A DNA stretch of 64,000 nucleotides from Kluyvera georgiana ATCC 51603 (GCF_001654985.1 NZ_LXEU01000039.1:81073-145072); one strand, 5' to 3'; counted from the first letter of the stretch, positions 53,322 through 63,808 are shown. Notes: generated by a model not told the origin, from the sequence alone. Program-made: numbers and translations.

Positions 53322-55304
53322 ATGAAACTGAATAAAATGGTTGGCTGTATGGCTATTGCCGGGGTGTGTTCAACATCCCTGATTTCGCTGCCCGCTATGG
53401 CACAGGAAATGGGTAACGATGCCACGGTACAGACCAGAACGAGCAATGACGCGCTGTACAAAACCCTGCCGTTCGCTGACCAGACCGACTTTATGAATGC
53501 ACACAAAGGTTTTATCGCTCCATTGCCACAGGAACTGATTAAGGGCGCTGCGGGCAACGTGGTGTGGAATCCTCAGCAGTACAACTTTATTAAAGAGGGT
53601 GAGAAAGCGCCGGATACAGTGAATCCGAGCCTGTGGCGTCAGTCTCAACTGATTAACATTGGCGGCTTGTTCGAAGTCACCGACGGCGTCTACCAGATCC
53701 GTAACCTCGACCTCTCAAATATGACCATCATGGAAGGTAAAGAGGGGATCACGGTTATTGACCCACTGGTCTCCGCTGAAACGGCGAAAGTGGGAATGGA
53801 CCTGTACTACAAAAATCGCGGTAAGAAGCCCGTTGTGGCGATTATCTATACCCACAGCCATGTGGATCACTATGGCGGCGTGCGTGGCGTTGTGGATGAG
53901 GACGACGTGAAATCCGGTAAGGTAAAAGTTTACGCGCCCGCAGGCTTTATGCAGGAAGCCGTCTCGGAAAACATTATGGCCGGGAATGCCATGAGTCGTC
54001 GTGCGAGCTACATGTACGGCAACCTGCTGAAGCCGGGGGCGAAAGGCCAGGTGGGCGCGGGTCTGGGAACCACCACTTCTGCAGGGACCGTGACGCTGAT
54101 CGAGCCGACTGATTACATTACCCATACCGGGCAGAAAGAGGTCATTGACGGCTTAACTTATGATTTTATGATGGCTCCAGGCTCGGAAGCGCCGTCAGAA
54201 ATGCTGTGGTATGTGGAAGAGAAGGGGATGATTGAAGCGGCGGAAGACGTGACCCACACGCTGCACAACACTTATTCTCTGCGCGGCGCGAAAATTCGCG
54301 ATCCGCTGGCGTGGTCGAAGTATGTCAATGATGTGATTGATCGCTGGGGCGGTAAGGCGAAAATTATTATCGCTCAGCACCACTGGCCAACCTGGGGCAA
54401 TGAGAACGTCGTTAAGCTGATGAAAAGCCAGCGTGATATGTATCGTTATATCAACGATCAGACGTTGCGTATGGCTAACCAGGGCCTGACTCGCGACGAA
54501 ATCGCCGCCAATTTCACGCTGCCGCCGGGCCTGGCAAACTCATGGGCCAGCCGCGGCTATTATGGTTCCGTGAGTCACGACGTGAAAGCGACATACGTGT
54601 TTTATCTCGGCTGGTTTAACGGCAACCCGGCAACCCTTGATGAGCTACCGCCGACCGACGCCGCGAAGAAATACGTCGATTACATGGGCGGCACCGATGC
54701 GATTATGCAAAAAGCTAAAGCGGACTACGCGCAGGGGCACTATCGCTGGGTCGCGCAGGTCACCAATCATATCGTCTTCGCCGACCCGAGCAACCAGGCA
54801 GCACGCAATCTGGAGGCGGATGCGCTGGAGCAGCTGGGTTATCAGGCTGAGTCAGGTCCATGGCGCAACTTCTACCTGACCGGCGCTCAGGAACTGCGTA
54901 ATGGCGTCGTAAAAGGGCCTACGCCGAATACGGCCAGCCCGGATACCGTCAAGGCGATGTCGCCGGAGATGTTCTTCGACTATCTGGCCGTGCATATTAA
55001 CGGCGAGAAGGCGGCGAACGCGAAAGCGGTGTTTAATGTCGATCTTGACAGCGAGGGGGGCAAATACAAGCTGGAGCTGGAAAACGGCGTGCTGAACTAT
55101 AGTGCAAAAGTTCAGGCCAGCAACCCGGATGCCACCATTGCGTTTAACCGCGAGACCCTAAACAAAATTATCCTCAAGCAAGAATCGCTGCAGCAGGCGG
55201 AAGCGCAGGGTGACGTCCGTGTCACTGGCAATCATGCGAAGCTGGACGAGATGCTGGGCTATATGGATAAATTCGAGTTCTGGTTCAATATGGTAACGCC
55301 CTAA
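53322..55304 (+). CDS. Alkyl sulfatase (SdsA/YjcS-type metallo-beta-lactamase fold)
   Basis: Encodes 660 residues with a signal peptide ending PAMAQE near residue 28. The metallo-beta-lactamase motif THSHVDHYGG is at residues 177-186; a second cluster, EAAEDVTHTLHNTY near 307, supplies further zinc ligands. The C-terminal 120 residues (MFFDYLAVHINGEK ... KLDEMLGYMDKFEF) are the sterol-carrier-like domain typical of SdsA/YjcS. The enzyme hydrolyses alkyl sulfates such as SDS in the periplasm, releasing sulfate. It resembles E. coli YjcS but the substrate range is inferred. Confidence 0.92.
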   Translation: MKLNKMVGCMAIAGVCSTSLISLPAMAQEMGNDATVQTRTSNDALYKTLPFADQTDFMNAHKGFIAPLPQELIKGAAGNVVWNPQQYNFIKEGEKAPDTVNPSLWRQSQLINIGGLFEVTDGVYQIRNLDLSNMTIMEGKEGITVIDPLVSAETAKVGMDLYYKNRGKKPVVAIIYTHSHVDHYGGVRGVVDEDDVKSGKVKVYAPAGFMQEAVSENIMAGNAMSRRASYMYGNLLKPGAKGQVGAGLGTTTSAGTVTLIEPTDYITHTGQKEVIDGLTYDFMMAPGSEAPSEMLWYVEEKGMIEAAEDVTHTLHNTYSLRGAKIRDPLAWSKYVNDVIDRWGGKAKIIIAQHHWPTWGNENVVKLMKSQRDMYRYINDQTLRMANQGLTRDEIAANFTLPPGLANSWASRGYYGSVSHDVKATYVFYLGWFNGNPATLDELPPTDAAKKYVDYMGGTDAIMQKAKADYAQGHYRWVAQVTNHIVFADPSNQAARNLEADALEQLGYQAESGPWRNFYLTGAQELRNGVVKGPTPNTASPDTVKAMSPEMFFDYLAVHINGEKAANAKAVFNVDLDSEGGKYKLELENGVLNYSAKVQASNPDATIAFNRETLNKIILKQESLQQAEAQGDVRVTGNHAKLDEMLGYMDKFEFWFNMVTP

Positions 55305-55362
55305 GCGTTAAGGAAAGCCCGGGCGAGGCGTGAGAGCGCCGCCGGGCATTCACGATAATCTG

Positions 55363-56343
55363 TTACGCGCCGGAGCTGGCGCGTACCACCAGTTCTACCG
55401 GTAGCAGAACGTTCGTCTCACTTTGCCCGGACAACAATATCTCCAGCGCTTCGCGGCCCAATCGCTGCTTATCGACGGCGATCGTGGTCAACGGCGGCTG
55501 CGACCATGCCGCCGGTTCAATATCATCAAAGCCCACTAACGCCACGTCTTGCGGCACGCGGATCCCGCGTTCTGCGCACACCGCTAACACCAATAGCGCG
55601 GTGGCATCGTTATAGGTAAAAATGGCATCAGGCGGCTCGGCGAGGTCAAAAAGCTCGTGAATGGCCCGCACTAGTGATTGTTCGGTATCAACCTGCGGAA
55701 GCGCGATAGCCTCGTATTCCGGTGGCATCAGCAGCCGTGCCTCATACAGGGCCTGCCGGTAGCCTTTTTCACGCTGACGGATACTGTAGTGCGAGAGCGT
55801 ACTGGCGAGAAAGGCGATGCGCTTACACCCCTGATCCAGCAAATGACGGGTGGCGAGGTAGCCGCCCTGCATATTGTCGGGATTGATGCACGGCAGGCCC
55901 GGTGACCAGAGGTCAATCAGCACCAGCGGCAGCTTAAGTTGCTCCAGCATGGCTATCAGCTCTGGCTCAAAAAAACCGGCGCAGATTAGCGCATCAGGCT
56001 GATGCAACATCACCTGCTCGGCCAGAGCGTCACCGGGACCGGTTGCCAGAAAACTCAGGGCGATGCCCTGTTCACGACATTCGGCCTCAATGGCTAAAAA
56101 CAGCGGTGAATAGAAGGGCAGCGCACGGTTGATATTATGCTGGCGATGGAGCAAAAACAGAACGCGTTTTATTTTATCGCTGCGCAGGCGGGAAAAATCG
56201 TAACCCTGCTGCTCGGCCGCGGCGATGATGCGCTGCCGCGTCTCCTCGCCCAGACCCGGCTGGCCTTTCAATGCACGTGAAACCGCACCGGGTGATACGC
56301 CGCATGCGGCGGCAATATCACGTATTCTGACTGCTTTAGCCAT
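55363..56343 (-). CDS. LacI-family transcriptional regulator
   Basis: Encodes 326 residues. The N-terminal LacI headpiece reads VRIRDIAAACGVSPGAVSRA (residues 6-25) followed by the hinge (ALKGQPGLGEETRQRI), then a periplasmic-binding-like effector domain. It lies 17 bases downstream of the ROK kinase gene on the same strand, so they form one transcript. Regulation of a sugar pathway with that kinase is the natural inference; the sugar is not known. Confidence 0.88.
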   Translation of the reverse strand: MAKAVRIRDIAAACGVSPGAVSRALKGQPGLGEETRQRIIAAAEQQGYDFSRLRSDKIKRVLFLLHRQHNINRALPFYSPLFLAIEAECREQGIALSFLATGPGDALAEQVMLHQPDALICAGFFEPELIAMLEQLKLPLVLIDLWSPGLPCINPDNMQGGYLATRHLLDQGCKRIAFLASTLSHYSIRQREKGYRQALYEARLLMPPEYEAIALPQVDTEQSLVRAIHELFDLAEPPDAIFTYNDATALLVLAVCAERGIRVPQDVALVGFDDIEPAAWSQPPLTTIAVDKQRLGREALEILLSGQSETNVLLPVELVVRASSGA

Positions 56344-56360
56344 CTCACTCCCACTCTGTG

Positions 56361-57263
56361 TTAACGACGCTGTTCACCCAGCCACGCCGCACCGCGCACA
56401 CCGCTACTGTCGCCATGATGCGCCTGTATAACCGGGGTACAGCATTGCCGGCCAAAAACATACTGTGCAATGCGTTCTTGTAGTCCCGTATACAGTTGAG
56501 GAATATTTGACACGCCGCCGCCAAGCACAATGGCATCGGGATCAAGGGTATTGATCACCCCGGCCAGCGCTCTCGCGACCTGATCCTGATAACGATCCCA
56601 CAAGGCGGCAATGGCCGTATTGCCTGCGTTCAGCTGGGTAATAATGTCCGGCACCTTATCATGTTTACTAAATTTCTGAAAATACTGTCGTTCCAGGCCG
56701 CTTCCTGAGATAAAACTCTCTATACAGTTGCTCTGTCCGCAGTAGCAAACGTCGCTGTCACCGTCTTTCTGGGGGTGATAGTGAGGAAGAACGTTGTGCC
56801 CCCATTCGCCAGCACAGGCATTTGGCCCGGTAATCAAACGGTTGTCGACGCATAACCCCCCGCCGCAGCCGGTGCCTAAGATAACGCCAAACACCACGCC
56901 GTAGCCTTTTCCGGCGCCATCGATGGCTTCCGATAAGGTGAAGCAGTTGGCGTCATTGGTGACGGCAACGGGCATGGCAAGCTGTTGTTCAAGATGATCA
57001 ACAAACGGCTGTTGATTTAGCACCAGGATGTTCGAGTTTTTGATTAAGCCATCGCGAGCGACGGCGCCGGGGATCCCCAGGCCTATGGAGATATTTTGCT
57101 GCGTGGCTTCGCGGGCTGCATGGATAGCGCCGATCACGGCTTGAAAGAAATCCTCATAGCGCTGTTTTGGCGTGGCGTAGCGCTGGCGATAAACCACTTC
57201 ACCGCCGTCATTTAATACCACCGCCTCTATTTTGGTTCCGCCAATATCCAGTCCTAATCTCAT
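56361..57263 (-). CDS. ROK-family sugar kinase (Mak-like fructokinase)
   Basis: Encodes 300 residues from MRLGLDIGGTKIEAVVL at 57263, with an AGGAC site upstream; a longer frame to 57323 is rejected. The ATP phosphate motif DIGGTK, VTNDANCFTLSEA with catalytic Asp near residue 103, GTGCGGG near 132, and the ROK zinc motif CYCGQSNCIE near 180 are all present. It resembles E. coli Mak, which phosphorylates fructose and mannose, but may use another hexose. It is cotranscribed with the LacI gene. Confidence 0.87.
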   Translation of the reverse strand: MRLGLDIGGTKIEAVVLNDGGEVVYRQRYATPKQRYEDFFQAVIGAIHAAREATQQNISIGLGIPGAVARDGLIKNSNILVLNQQPFVDHLEQQLAMPVAVTNDANCFTLSEAIDGAGKGYGVVFGVILGTGCGGGLCVDNRLITGPNACAGEWGHNVLPHYHPQKDGDSDVCYCGQSNCIESFISGSGLERQYFQKFSKHDKVPDIITQLNAGNTAIAALWDRYQDQVARALAGVINTLDPDAIVLGGGVSNIPQLYTGLQERIAQYVFGRQCCTPVIQAHHGDSSGVRGAAWLGEQRR

Positions 57264-57313
57264 GGTTGCTGTCCTGTTGTGGTAAACGATGGCGAAAGTG
57301 TAGGTTTTTTGTT

Positions 57314-57325
57314 TACTATACAAAA
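57314..57325 (-). promoter_or_regulatory. Possible operator half of an inverted pair
   Basis: TACTATACAAAA is the exact reverse complement of TTTTGTATAGTA at 57392-57403. The pair flanks the likely promoter region of the ROK-LacI operon and could be bound by the LacI regulator. Confidence 0.4.
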
Positions 57326-57391
57326 TGATTGATGTGAGAAAATGTGACGTATATAGCGTTGAAAAGCGATAAATAGGCGTTGTAAGGCGAT

Positions 57392-57403
57392 TTTTGTATA
57401 GTA
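57392..57403 (+). promoter_or_regulatory. Possible operator, second half of inverted pair
   Basis: TTTTGTATAGTA, complementary to 57314-57325, 66 bases away. Spacing permits looping by a tetrameric LacI-type repressor; this is motif evidence only. Confidence 0.4.
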
Positions 57404-57421
57404 GATAAAAGAAGACGCAAT

Positions 57422-57447
57422 GAAAAAGGCCCTGTGATTCAGGGCCT
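57422..57447 (-). terminator. Autotransporter gene terminator
   Basis: AGGCCCTG / CAGGGCCT stem with a T run on the minus strand, 10 bases after the autotransporter stop. Confidence 0.88.
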
Positions 57448-57456
57448 GAAGAGAGA

Positions 57457-59988
57457 TTAGAAGTGGTAACTTACGCCTGCCTGGACGCTGGCATCGTTAT
57501 CCACATCGCCGGTACCGAAGTACACGCCGGTATTCAGAGAGAAATCTTTACCGATGGTGGTATTAATCCCTGCGCCGAAGATACCCATGGTGGCGTTATG
57601 ACCGTTAGTGTTGTGATAGTCCGCCGCTTTGATATCGGTGTTATCGCTAAACTCGGTTTGATAGCGCGCATCCAGCCATGGATACAGCTCAACGTTTTTA
57701 TTGAGATCCGCCAGTTTGGTGGTCATCCGCATACCCACGCCGGTGTTCCATTCAGATACCTGGCTGTCGCCGAAGGTGATGGCCTGGTCAGAGAAGCCGT
57801 CTTCCTGCGCTTTATCCCAGCCGAGGGTAGCGTACGGCTGAAGGACCGTTTCGCCCGGCAGCACGACGTTGACGCCGGCGCGAGCCTGGGTGGTGTACAG
57901 ATTACCGTCGGAGGAACCGTTCAGCGCCTGGGTCATGCCGGTAGTGGCGTTGCTGACGTTGTTTGCCGAGGTGGAGTAGCGCATATCGCCATAGCTGAAG
58001 CTACCGTCAACGAACATGCCCCACAGGTTGTCGTGCAGAGACTGCTGCCAGCCGCCGTACACGCTGTAGTAGTTGCCGTAGACGCTGTCGCTAAAGTTGT
58101 TGCAGCCGCCGTTGGTGCTGCGATCGCGGCTGCGGGTCCAGCCCAGCGCGATACCGCCGGTCAGGCTGTCGCCATTGTTGAGATGTGAGGTCCAATCCAC
58201 ACCGCCCTGTACGCCCTGGGTAACGTCTTTATAGTCAACGTCGTCGCTGTAATCGCCGTTCTGGTAGAGGAAATCACCCCACACCTGCGCACCGTCGACG
58301 CCGTGGCCGAACAGGTTTTGCAGGTGTACCTGGGTCAGGCGGTTCGCCAGATCGTCGGTGATCATACGGCCCGCCTGCTTGGCGGCATCCAGACCGGCAA
58401 TCATGCCCTGCACGTCGCTGGCCAGTTCGCCGCGCGAGCTGCTGAACAGAACGTTATAGGCGGTCCCGGTTGTATCCTGAAGGCCCGCTGCCGCGACCTG
58501 CTGCTCGGTCAAGGTATCTTCGTAGTTATACGCGCCGCTACGGCTTTCCACCTGCTGAGAACCATTGGCGAAGGTGGCGGTGACGGCATCGGTTGGGGTG
58601 CCTGAAGCGGTGGTGAAGGTGGCGACTTCGACGTTCTGCTGGTTAGCGGTGCTGAGAGCGGTGCTGGTGACGACCAGGGTATCTCCCGCGCTGGCATCAA
58701 CATTGCCCAACTCAGCCTGACTATCTGTCGACATATTGACCTGAACGTCATTGCCGGTGGTGTCCGCCGTTAGCGTTGAACCGTTGTCAATGTTCCAGGT
58801 GGTATCGTTGTCGACTTTATCGGTAGTGATATCATTGTTGCCCGCGGTGTTTACCGTACTGAAGTTACTGATATCACCGCTAATGGCACTGCTCTCGTCA
58901 AGAGAAAGAGTATTGGTACCGTCGCCGCCATTAACGTTGCCGTTGACCTGTGAGTTGTTGGCTAGCGTGATGGTGTCATTGCCAGCACCGGTATTGATAT
59001 CGCCGTTGACCGTACTGTTATCCATGTAAATGGTGCTGTCGGCATTTCCTTTCAGCGTGATATCACCGTTAACGGTTGAACCATTGGTTATATTAACGTT
59101 TGTGGCGGCAGCGGTTTTGCTATTGTTATTTAATAGAGCGATATCACCTGTAATATCGCTGTTATTGATATTAAGATTCAGCGTATTGGTGCTGTAGGCG
59201 GCAATGCCGACATCATCAAACCCTTTTCCATCGCCTGTTGAAGCATCAGCATTATATTGTGGAAGCATCTCTGCAATCTCACTACCTTCAGCATCAAGGC
59301 TGGAGTTGGTTAGTGAAATTGTGGTTGCTGATTTCGCGCTACCGGCATAAATACCCGCAGTTTTCAGAGTACTGTCGCTGACGGCGATATTCTGCTCACC
59401 CTGACCGGCGCTGATAATACTGCCATATATGTGGCTGCCATTGATAATGTTAACGTTGTGGGCACCAGCGTCCTGCGGATCCAGATAGATGGCTGCGCCG
59501 TGCATATAGTCTTTGTCGCCCGCTGTTGGGCCACCATCGCCGTTATTATCATAGGCAACGCTGCTGTTTTCACCATTCAGCGTCGAGTTGTCAACGGTAA
59601 CAGTGGTGTTCGTTGTCGCGCCGACTGTGCCGACTTCAATCATGTCCGCCGTTGAGCCATTTTCCAGCGTGATGTTGGCCGTACCGCCATTACTCCCCTC
59701 GATATAGTAACCGGTCATATCGGACTGATTAACGACCAGCGATTGGGTATCGTTGTCGCCACGATGGCCGTCCATAAATACATCCGCATGCGGGGTTGTC
59801 TCATTCGCGATAACGGCATTTGTAACACCTGAATCCTGATAGTAGTTACCATCTGTGTAGGGCGTTAAACCACAGGTCTGAGAAATGTCGTTACCGGCAC
59901 AGGTATCAGCCAGCGCAGAGCCAGAAAAAGAAGCCAGCGAAATAAAAATACACTGCGATAACAGCGTTAATTTGGTTTTGTTGCGCAT
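57457..59988 (-). CDS. Autotransporter (type Va) outer-membrane protein
   Basis: Encodes 843 residues. The signal peptide ends SGSALADTC near residue 27. The passenger (30-540) is rich in Asn, Thr, Gly and Asp and built of beta-helix-like repeats (NITNGSTVNGDITL, NSQVNGNVNGGDGTN). The C-terminal barrel, about residues 565-843, starts AQVWGDFLYQNGDYSD and ends with the outer-membrane signature AGVSYHF. Two cysteines near the passenger N-terminus may form a disulfide. It is probably a surface adhesin. It is flanked by an AT-rich 5' region of 430 bases, typical of silenced surface genes. Confidence 0.87.
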   Translation of the reverse strand: MRNKTKLTLLSQCIFISLASFSGSALADTCAGNDISQTCGLTPYTDGNYYQDSGVTNAVIANETTPHADVFMDGHRGDNDTQSLVVNQSDMTGYYIEGSNGGTANITLENGSTADMIEVGTVGATTNTTVTVDNSTLNGENSSVAYDNNGDGGPTAGDKDYMHGAAIYLDPQDAGAHNVNIINGSHIYGSIISAGQGEQNIAVSDSTLKTAGIYAGSAKSATTISLTNSSLDAEGSEIAEMLPQYNADASTGDGKGFDDVGIAAYSTNTLNLNINNSDITGDIALLNNNSKTAAATNVNITNGSTVNGDITLKGNADSTIYMDNSTVNGDINTGAGNDTITLANNSQVNGNVNGGDGTNTLSLDESSAISGDISNFSTVNTAGNNDITTDKVDNDTTWNIDNGSTLTADTTGNDVQVNMSTDSQAELGNVDASAGDTLVVTSTALSTANQQNVEVATFTTASGTPTDAVTATFANGSQQVESRSGAYNYEDTLTEQQVAAAGLQDTTGTAYNVLFSSSRGELASDVQGMIAGLDAAKQAGRMITDDLANRLTQVHLQNLFGHGVDGAQVWGDFLYQNGDYSDDVDYKDVTQGVQGGVDWTSHLNNGDSLTGGIALGWTRSRDRSTNGGCNNFSDSVYGNYYSVYGGWQQSLHDNLWGMFVDGSFSYGDMRYSTSANNVSNATTGMTQALNGSSDGNLYTTQARAGVNVVLPGETVLQPYATLGWDKAQEDGFSDQAITFGDSQVSEWNTGVGMRMTTKLADLNKNVELYPWLDARYQTEFSDNTDIKAADYHNTNGHNATMGIFGAGINTTIGKDFSLNTGVYFGTGDVDNDASVQAGVSYHF

Positions 59989-60379
59989 TTAAAAATCCTT
60001 AAGAAATTCATATTAAAAAACATCGCGATAATATGCCTTTTAAGGGGGGTCTTAATTTTATAAATGTAATAGTGTTTATTGTTTTCTTTTTGCCAGAGAT
60101 CACAAAAGTATTTTTAAAAACATATGAGAGCATCGGTGTTAAATTTGTGTCGTGAATGTTTAAGCGGGTAAAATGATCGTTTTTCGTCTATTTCATGATC
60201 ATTAAGAGGTTGGCGTTATACTAGCGATCGATAACTAATTAAATATGTATTTTTTACACTGACATTTAATTATATTGTTTTACATGTTTTGTTACATTGA
60301 GATTAAAAAATATAAAACTATCGAAGTGAGTCAAAATAACGGATATTTATATTTAAGCCGAATGGCTTATGCTGAAGTA
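59989..60379. other. AT-rich region upstream of the autotransporter gene
   Basis: About 390 bases, strongly AT-rich with runs of A and T (for example around 60240-60330). Likely the promoter and an H-NS binding region for the autotransporter. No gene seen. Confidence 0.5.
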
Positions 60380-60404
60380 AAAAAAAGCCCCGAGAGGGGC
60401 TTTG
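60380..60404 (-). terminator. Fumarase gene terminator
   Basis: AAAGCCCC / GGGGCTTT stem followed by a T run on the minus strand, 22 bases after the fumarase stop. Confidence 0.9.
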
Positions 60405-60425
60405 AGTGAGAATGAGTGAGCAAAT

Positions 60426-62075
60426 TTAGCGCTGAGTACAGCCTGCACACTGTTTATTCTGTATCTGTTGGAAGAAATCATTCCCTTTATCATCGACCAG
60501 AATAAACGCCGGGAAGTTCTCTACCTCAATTTTCCAGATAGCTTCCATCCCGAGTTCCGGGTAGGCCACGCATTCCAGACTCTTGATGCTGGTTTGCGCC
60601 AGCACGGCGGCCGGACCACCGATGCTGCCGAGGTAGAAGCCACCGTGTTTGTGACAGGCGTCGGTCACCTGCTGGCTACGGTTACCTTTCGCCAGCATCA
60701 CCATGCTGGCGCCGTGAGACTGCAGCAGGTCAACATAGGAGTCCATGCGGCCAGCGGTGGTTGGGCCTAAGGAGCCGGATGCATAACCTTCAGGCGTTTT
60801 TGCCGGGCCAGCATAGTAAATGGGGTGATCTTTGACGTATTGCGGCAGCGGCTCACCGTTATCCAGTCGCTCTTTGAGTTTGGCGTGCGCAATGTCGCGG
60901 GCCACGATAATGGTGCCGTTCAGCGACAGACGGGTAGAGACCGGATGAGCAGACAATTGAGCCAGAATCTCGCTCATCGGCTGGTTGAGGTTGATGCTGA
61001 CCGCATCGCCTTCACCCTGTTGACGCAGTGCCTCGGGAATATATTGCGCCGGATTGTGCTCCAGCTTCTCAATCCAGATGCCGTCACGGTTGATTTTAGC
61101 CTTAATGTTACGGTCGGCAGAGCAGGAGACGCCCATCCCAATCGGACACGATGCGCCGTGACGCGGCAGACGGATCACGCGGATATCATGGGCAAAATAT
61201 TTACCGCCAAACTGTGCGCCGAGACCGAGGTTACGGGCTTCTTCCATCAGCTCTTGTTCCAGCTTCACGTCGCGAAACGCTTGACCGTGCTCGTTACCTT
61301 CGGTCGGCAAACCATCGTAGTAGCGAGTGGAGGCCAGCTTGACGGTTTTCAGCGTCGATTCTGCGGAAGTTCCGCCAATAACAAAAGCAATGTGGTACGG
61401 CGGGCAGGCCGCTGTACCCAGCGTACGCATCTTCTCAACCAGGTAATTTTTCAGCTTCGCCGGGGTGATCAGCGCCTTGGTTTCCTGATACAGATACGTT
61501 TTGTTCGCGGAACCGCCGCCTTTGGCGATACACAGGAATTTATATTCGTCGCCATCCACGCTGTAGAGGTCAATCTGCGCCGGCAGGTTGGTGCCGGTGT
61601 TCACTTCTTTATACATGTCCAGCGCGGCGTTCTGCGAATAGCGCAGGTTGTCGGAGATATAGGTGTTATACACGCCCTGCGACAGCGCGGCTTCATCGCC
61701 ACCCCCGGTCCATACGCGCTGGCCCTTTTTCCCCATGATGATTGCGGTGCCGGTGTCCTGGCAGGTCGGCAGCACGCCTTTAGCGGCAATATCGGAGTTA
61801 CGCAGGAACTGCAGCGCGACGTATTTATCGTTTTCACTGGCTTCCGGGTCGCTGAGGATAGCGGCGACCTGTTGCTGATGAGAAGGGCGCAGCATAAAGG
61901 CAGCATCGTGAAACGCCTGCTGGGCCAGCAGGGTTAACGCTTCAGGCTCAACCTTGAGAACATCCTGACCGTCAAATTGGGCAACAGAAACGTGCTCGCG
62001 GCTCAGCAGATAGTATTCGGTATTGTCATGAGACAGCGGGAAGGGGTCCTGGTAGACAAACGGTTTGTTCGACAT
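60426..62075 (-). CDS. fumB: Class I fumarate hydratase, FumB-type
   Basis: Encodes 549 residues, nearly identical to E. coli FumA/FumB. It is an oxygen-labile [4Fe-4S] dehydratase that interconverts fumarate and L-malate. The iron-sulfur cysteines are in [11 protein letters not shown] near residue 105, [11 protein letters not shown] near 224 and VSCSADRN near 318. The C-terminus [10 protein letters not shown] resembles FumB (NKQCANC) more than FumA. It follows a dicarboxylate transporter gene and an upstream FNR box, which fits an anaerobic role. Confidence 0.93.
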   Translation of the reverse strand: MSNKPFVYQDPFPLSHDNTEYYLLSREHVSVAQFDGQDVLKVEPEALTLLAQQAFHDAAFMLRPSHQQQVAAILSDPEASENDKYVALQFLRNSDIAAKGVLPTCQDTGTAIIMGKKGQRVWTGGGDEAALSQGVYNTYISDNLRYSQNAALDMYKEVNTGTNLPAQIDLYSVDGDEYKFLCIAKGGGSANKTYLYQETKALITPAKLKNYLVEKMRTLGTAACPPYHIAFVIGGTSAESTLKTVKLASTRYYDGLPTEGNEHGQAFRDVKLEQELMEEARNLGLGAQFGGKYFAHDIRVIRLPRHGASCPIGMGVSCSADRNIKAKINRDGIWIEKLEHNPAQYIPEALRQQGEGDAVSINLNQPMSEILAQLSAHPVSTRLSLNGTIIVARDIAHAKLKERLDNGEPLPQYVKDHPIYYAGPAKTPEGYASGSLGPTTAGRMDSYVDLLQSHGASMVMLAKGNRSQQVTDACHKHGGFYLGSIGGPAAVLAQTSIKSLECVAYPELGMEAIWKIEVENFPAFILVDDKGNDFFQQIQNKQCAGCTQR

Positions 62076-62098
62076 AGCTCTTCACTCCATAAAAATAA

Positions 62099-62126
62099 AA
62101 CCGTCGGAGGTTGCCCTCCGACGGTT
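62099..62126 (-). terminator. Intercistronic hairpin between transporter and fumarase
   Basis: AACCGTCGGAGG / CCTCCGACGGTT arms with a 4-base loop and T-rich tail on the minus strand. It lies 5 bases after the transporter stop and probably lets only part of the transcription continue into fumB. Confidence 0.82.
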
Positions 62127-62131
62127 ATGAA

Positions 62132-63646
62132 TCAGAACATCATAGACATCCACGGGTAGCCGATGACCAGCAGGGCGACCAGGAAGATGCCGCCAAAGAT
62201 GGTGCCGAGGCGCCAGTAGTCTTTGGTTGGCAGGTAGCCGCTGCCGTAGTAAATCGGGCTTGGGCCGGTGCCGTACGGGGTGATGATCCCCATGATGCCC
62301 AGCGAGGTCACCATCAGCAGCACGAACACTTCCATATTCATACCCGGAATCGTGGAGGCAATCGTGAGCATCGCCGGCAGTAGCGCGGTGGTGTGCGCGG
62401 TGGTGCTGGCAAACAGATAGTGCAGCAGATAGAACGCCAGCAGCAGCACGATGGTCGCCACGCCCGGAGAGATACCGCTCATCAGCATACCGCCTTCTTT
62501 ACCCAGCCAGCCGATAAAGCCGGTGGAAGAGAGGCCGTCGGCCAGCGCCACGAGGGTGGCAAACCAGACAAAGGTGTTCCAGGCCGCTTTGTTGCCGGTA
62601 ATATCGTTCCACTCCAGCACGCCGGTCCACAGCATCAGGCCGATGATCAGCAGGGCGGCCATTGCCGGTTCAATCCAAGCCGCAGCGAAGATCCACATCA
62701 TCAACGCGCAGCAGACGAATACCAGCAGCAGAATTTCATTGCGTGACAGTTTACCCAGTTTTTCCAGCTCACGTGCGGCCCACAGCGGTACCTCATCGTT
62801 CACCTTCACTTCCGGTGGATAGAACCAGTAGGCCAGCAGCGGCATGGTGAGGATAAGCAGCACGCCGAGTGGCAGGAAGGCAATAAACCAGGTACCCCAG
62901 GAAATGTTGATACCGACAATGCTTTTCACCAGCGCCAGCGCCAGCAGGTTAGGGGCGAGAGCTGAGAGGAACATTGAACTGGTAATACAGGCCGCGGTGA
63001 TAGCCACCCACATCAGGTAGGAGCCGATTTTACGGGCGCTCGGGTCGTTCGGTTTAGAGCCATACAGCGGCGGCAGGTTGGCGATAATCGGGTAGATGGT
63101 CCCGCCGCTGCGCGCGGTGTTAGAGGGCGTAAACGGTGCCAGCAGCAGGTCTGCCAGCGTAATGGCGTAGCCGAGCGTCAGGCTACGGCGACCGAGATAT
63201 TTCACCAGAATCAGCGCCAGTCGGCGACCGAAACGGGTTTTATCGTAACCGGCGGCGAACATGAAGGCACCAAAGATCAGCCACACGGTCGAGTTACCAA
63301 AACCGCTGACCGCCCATTTAAAGGAGGCGCCCGCCAGATGGAATTTATCGGCAGCCATCTGTTCCGGGCTAAACAGTACCCATTGGCTGCACAGCGCAAT
63401 GGCGACCACGCCGGTCAGACCAATGACGGCACCCGGCAGCGGTTCGAAGATAAGGCCAACGATCACGCCGACGAAGATGGCAAAGTAGTGCCAGGCATAA
63501 GGTGGAAGCCCGTCAGGAACCGGGACGAAAAGTAATAGCACGGCCACGATAATGGGCAGGGCCATCATCACAAGACGGTTTTTCTTGCCGTCTTTCGGTT
63601 TACTCACCGGCGTCGGCGAGTGCGATGTCGCAGATTTCTCGTTCAT
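62132..63646 (-). CDS. DASS-family dicarboxylate transporter (CitT/TtdT-like)
   Basis: Encodes 504 residues with 12 or more hydrophobic segments after a polar N-terminus (NEKSATSHSPTPVSKPKDGKK, residues 2-22, shortened as a description). The substrate-binding pattern of the anion:sodium/DASS family is seen in APFTPSNTARSGGTIYPI (helix 5 loop) and TTAHTTALLPAML. It likely exchanges C4-dicarboxylates such as tartrate, succinate, malate or citrate across the inner membrane. It is upstream of fumB, so imported malate or tartrate could be dehydrated to fumarate for anaerobic respiration. Confidence 0.88.
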   Translation of the reverse strand: MNEKSATSHSPTPVSKPKDGKKNRLVMMALPIIVAVLLLFVPVPDGLPPYAWHYFAIFVGVIVGLIFEPLPGAVIGLTGVVAIALCSQWVLFSPEQMAADKFHLAGASFKWAVSGFGNSTVWLIFGAFMFAAGYDKTRFGRRLALILVKYLGRRSLTLGYAITLADLLLAPFTPSNTARSGGTIYPIIANLPPLYGSKPNDPSARKIGSYLMWVAITAACITSSMFLSALAPNLLALALVKSIVGINISWGTWFIAFLPLGVLLILTMPLLAYWFYPPEVKVNDEVPLWAARELEKLGKLSRNEILLLVFVCCALMMWIFAAAWIEPAMAALLIIGLMLWTGVLEWNDITGNKAAWNTFVWFATLVALADGLSSTGFIGWLGKEGGMLMSGISPGVATIVLLLAFYLLHYLFASTTAHTTALLPAMLTIASTIPGMNMEVFVLLMVTSLGIMGIITPYGTGPSPIYYGSGYLPTKDYWRLGTIFGGIFLVALLVIGYPWMSMMF

Positions 63647-63808
63647 ATTACGCTTCTATAAGTAGTTAATAATTCGATTCGCAAAAACTGCCTTTCTGCT
63701 TTTTTTAGTTTTTTTACTTTATTTATCTTTCAAAAGTGTTGCAGGCAATTTTGAGCATGGGTCATTGACGCTATTTTATTTAGCACCAATGTGAAAAATT
63801 CTTATATT

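Noticed and set aside
57463..58188. Long antisense frame inside the autotransporter gene
   Set aside because: Shadow produced by the repetitive beta-barrel coding sequence; no start context or family match.
60825..61937. 370-codon antisense frame inside fumB
   Set aside because: It is opposite a nearly invariant enzyme gene and has no recognisable motifs.
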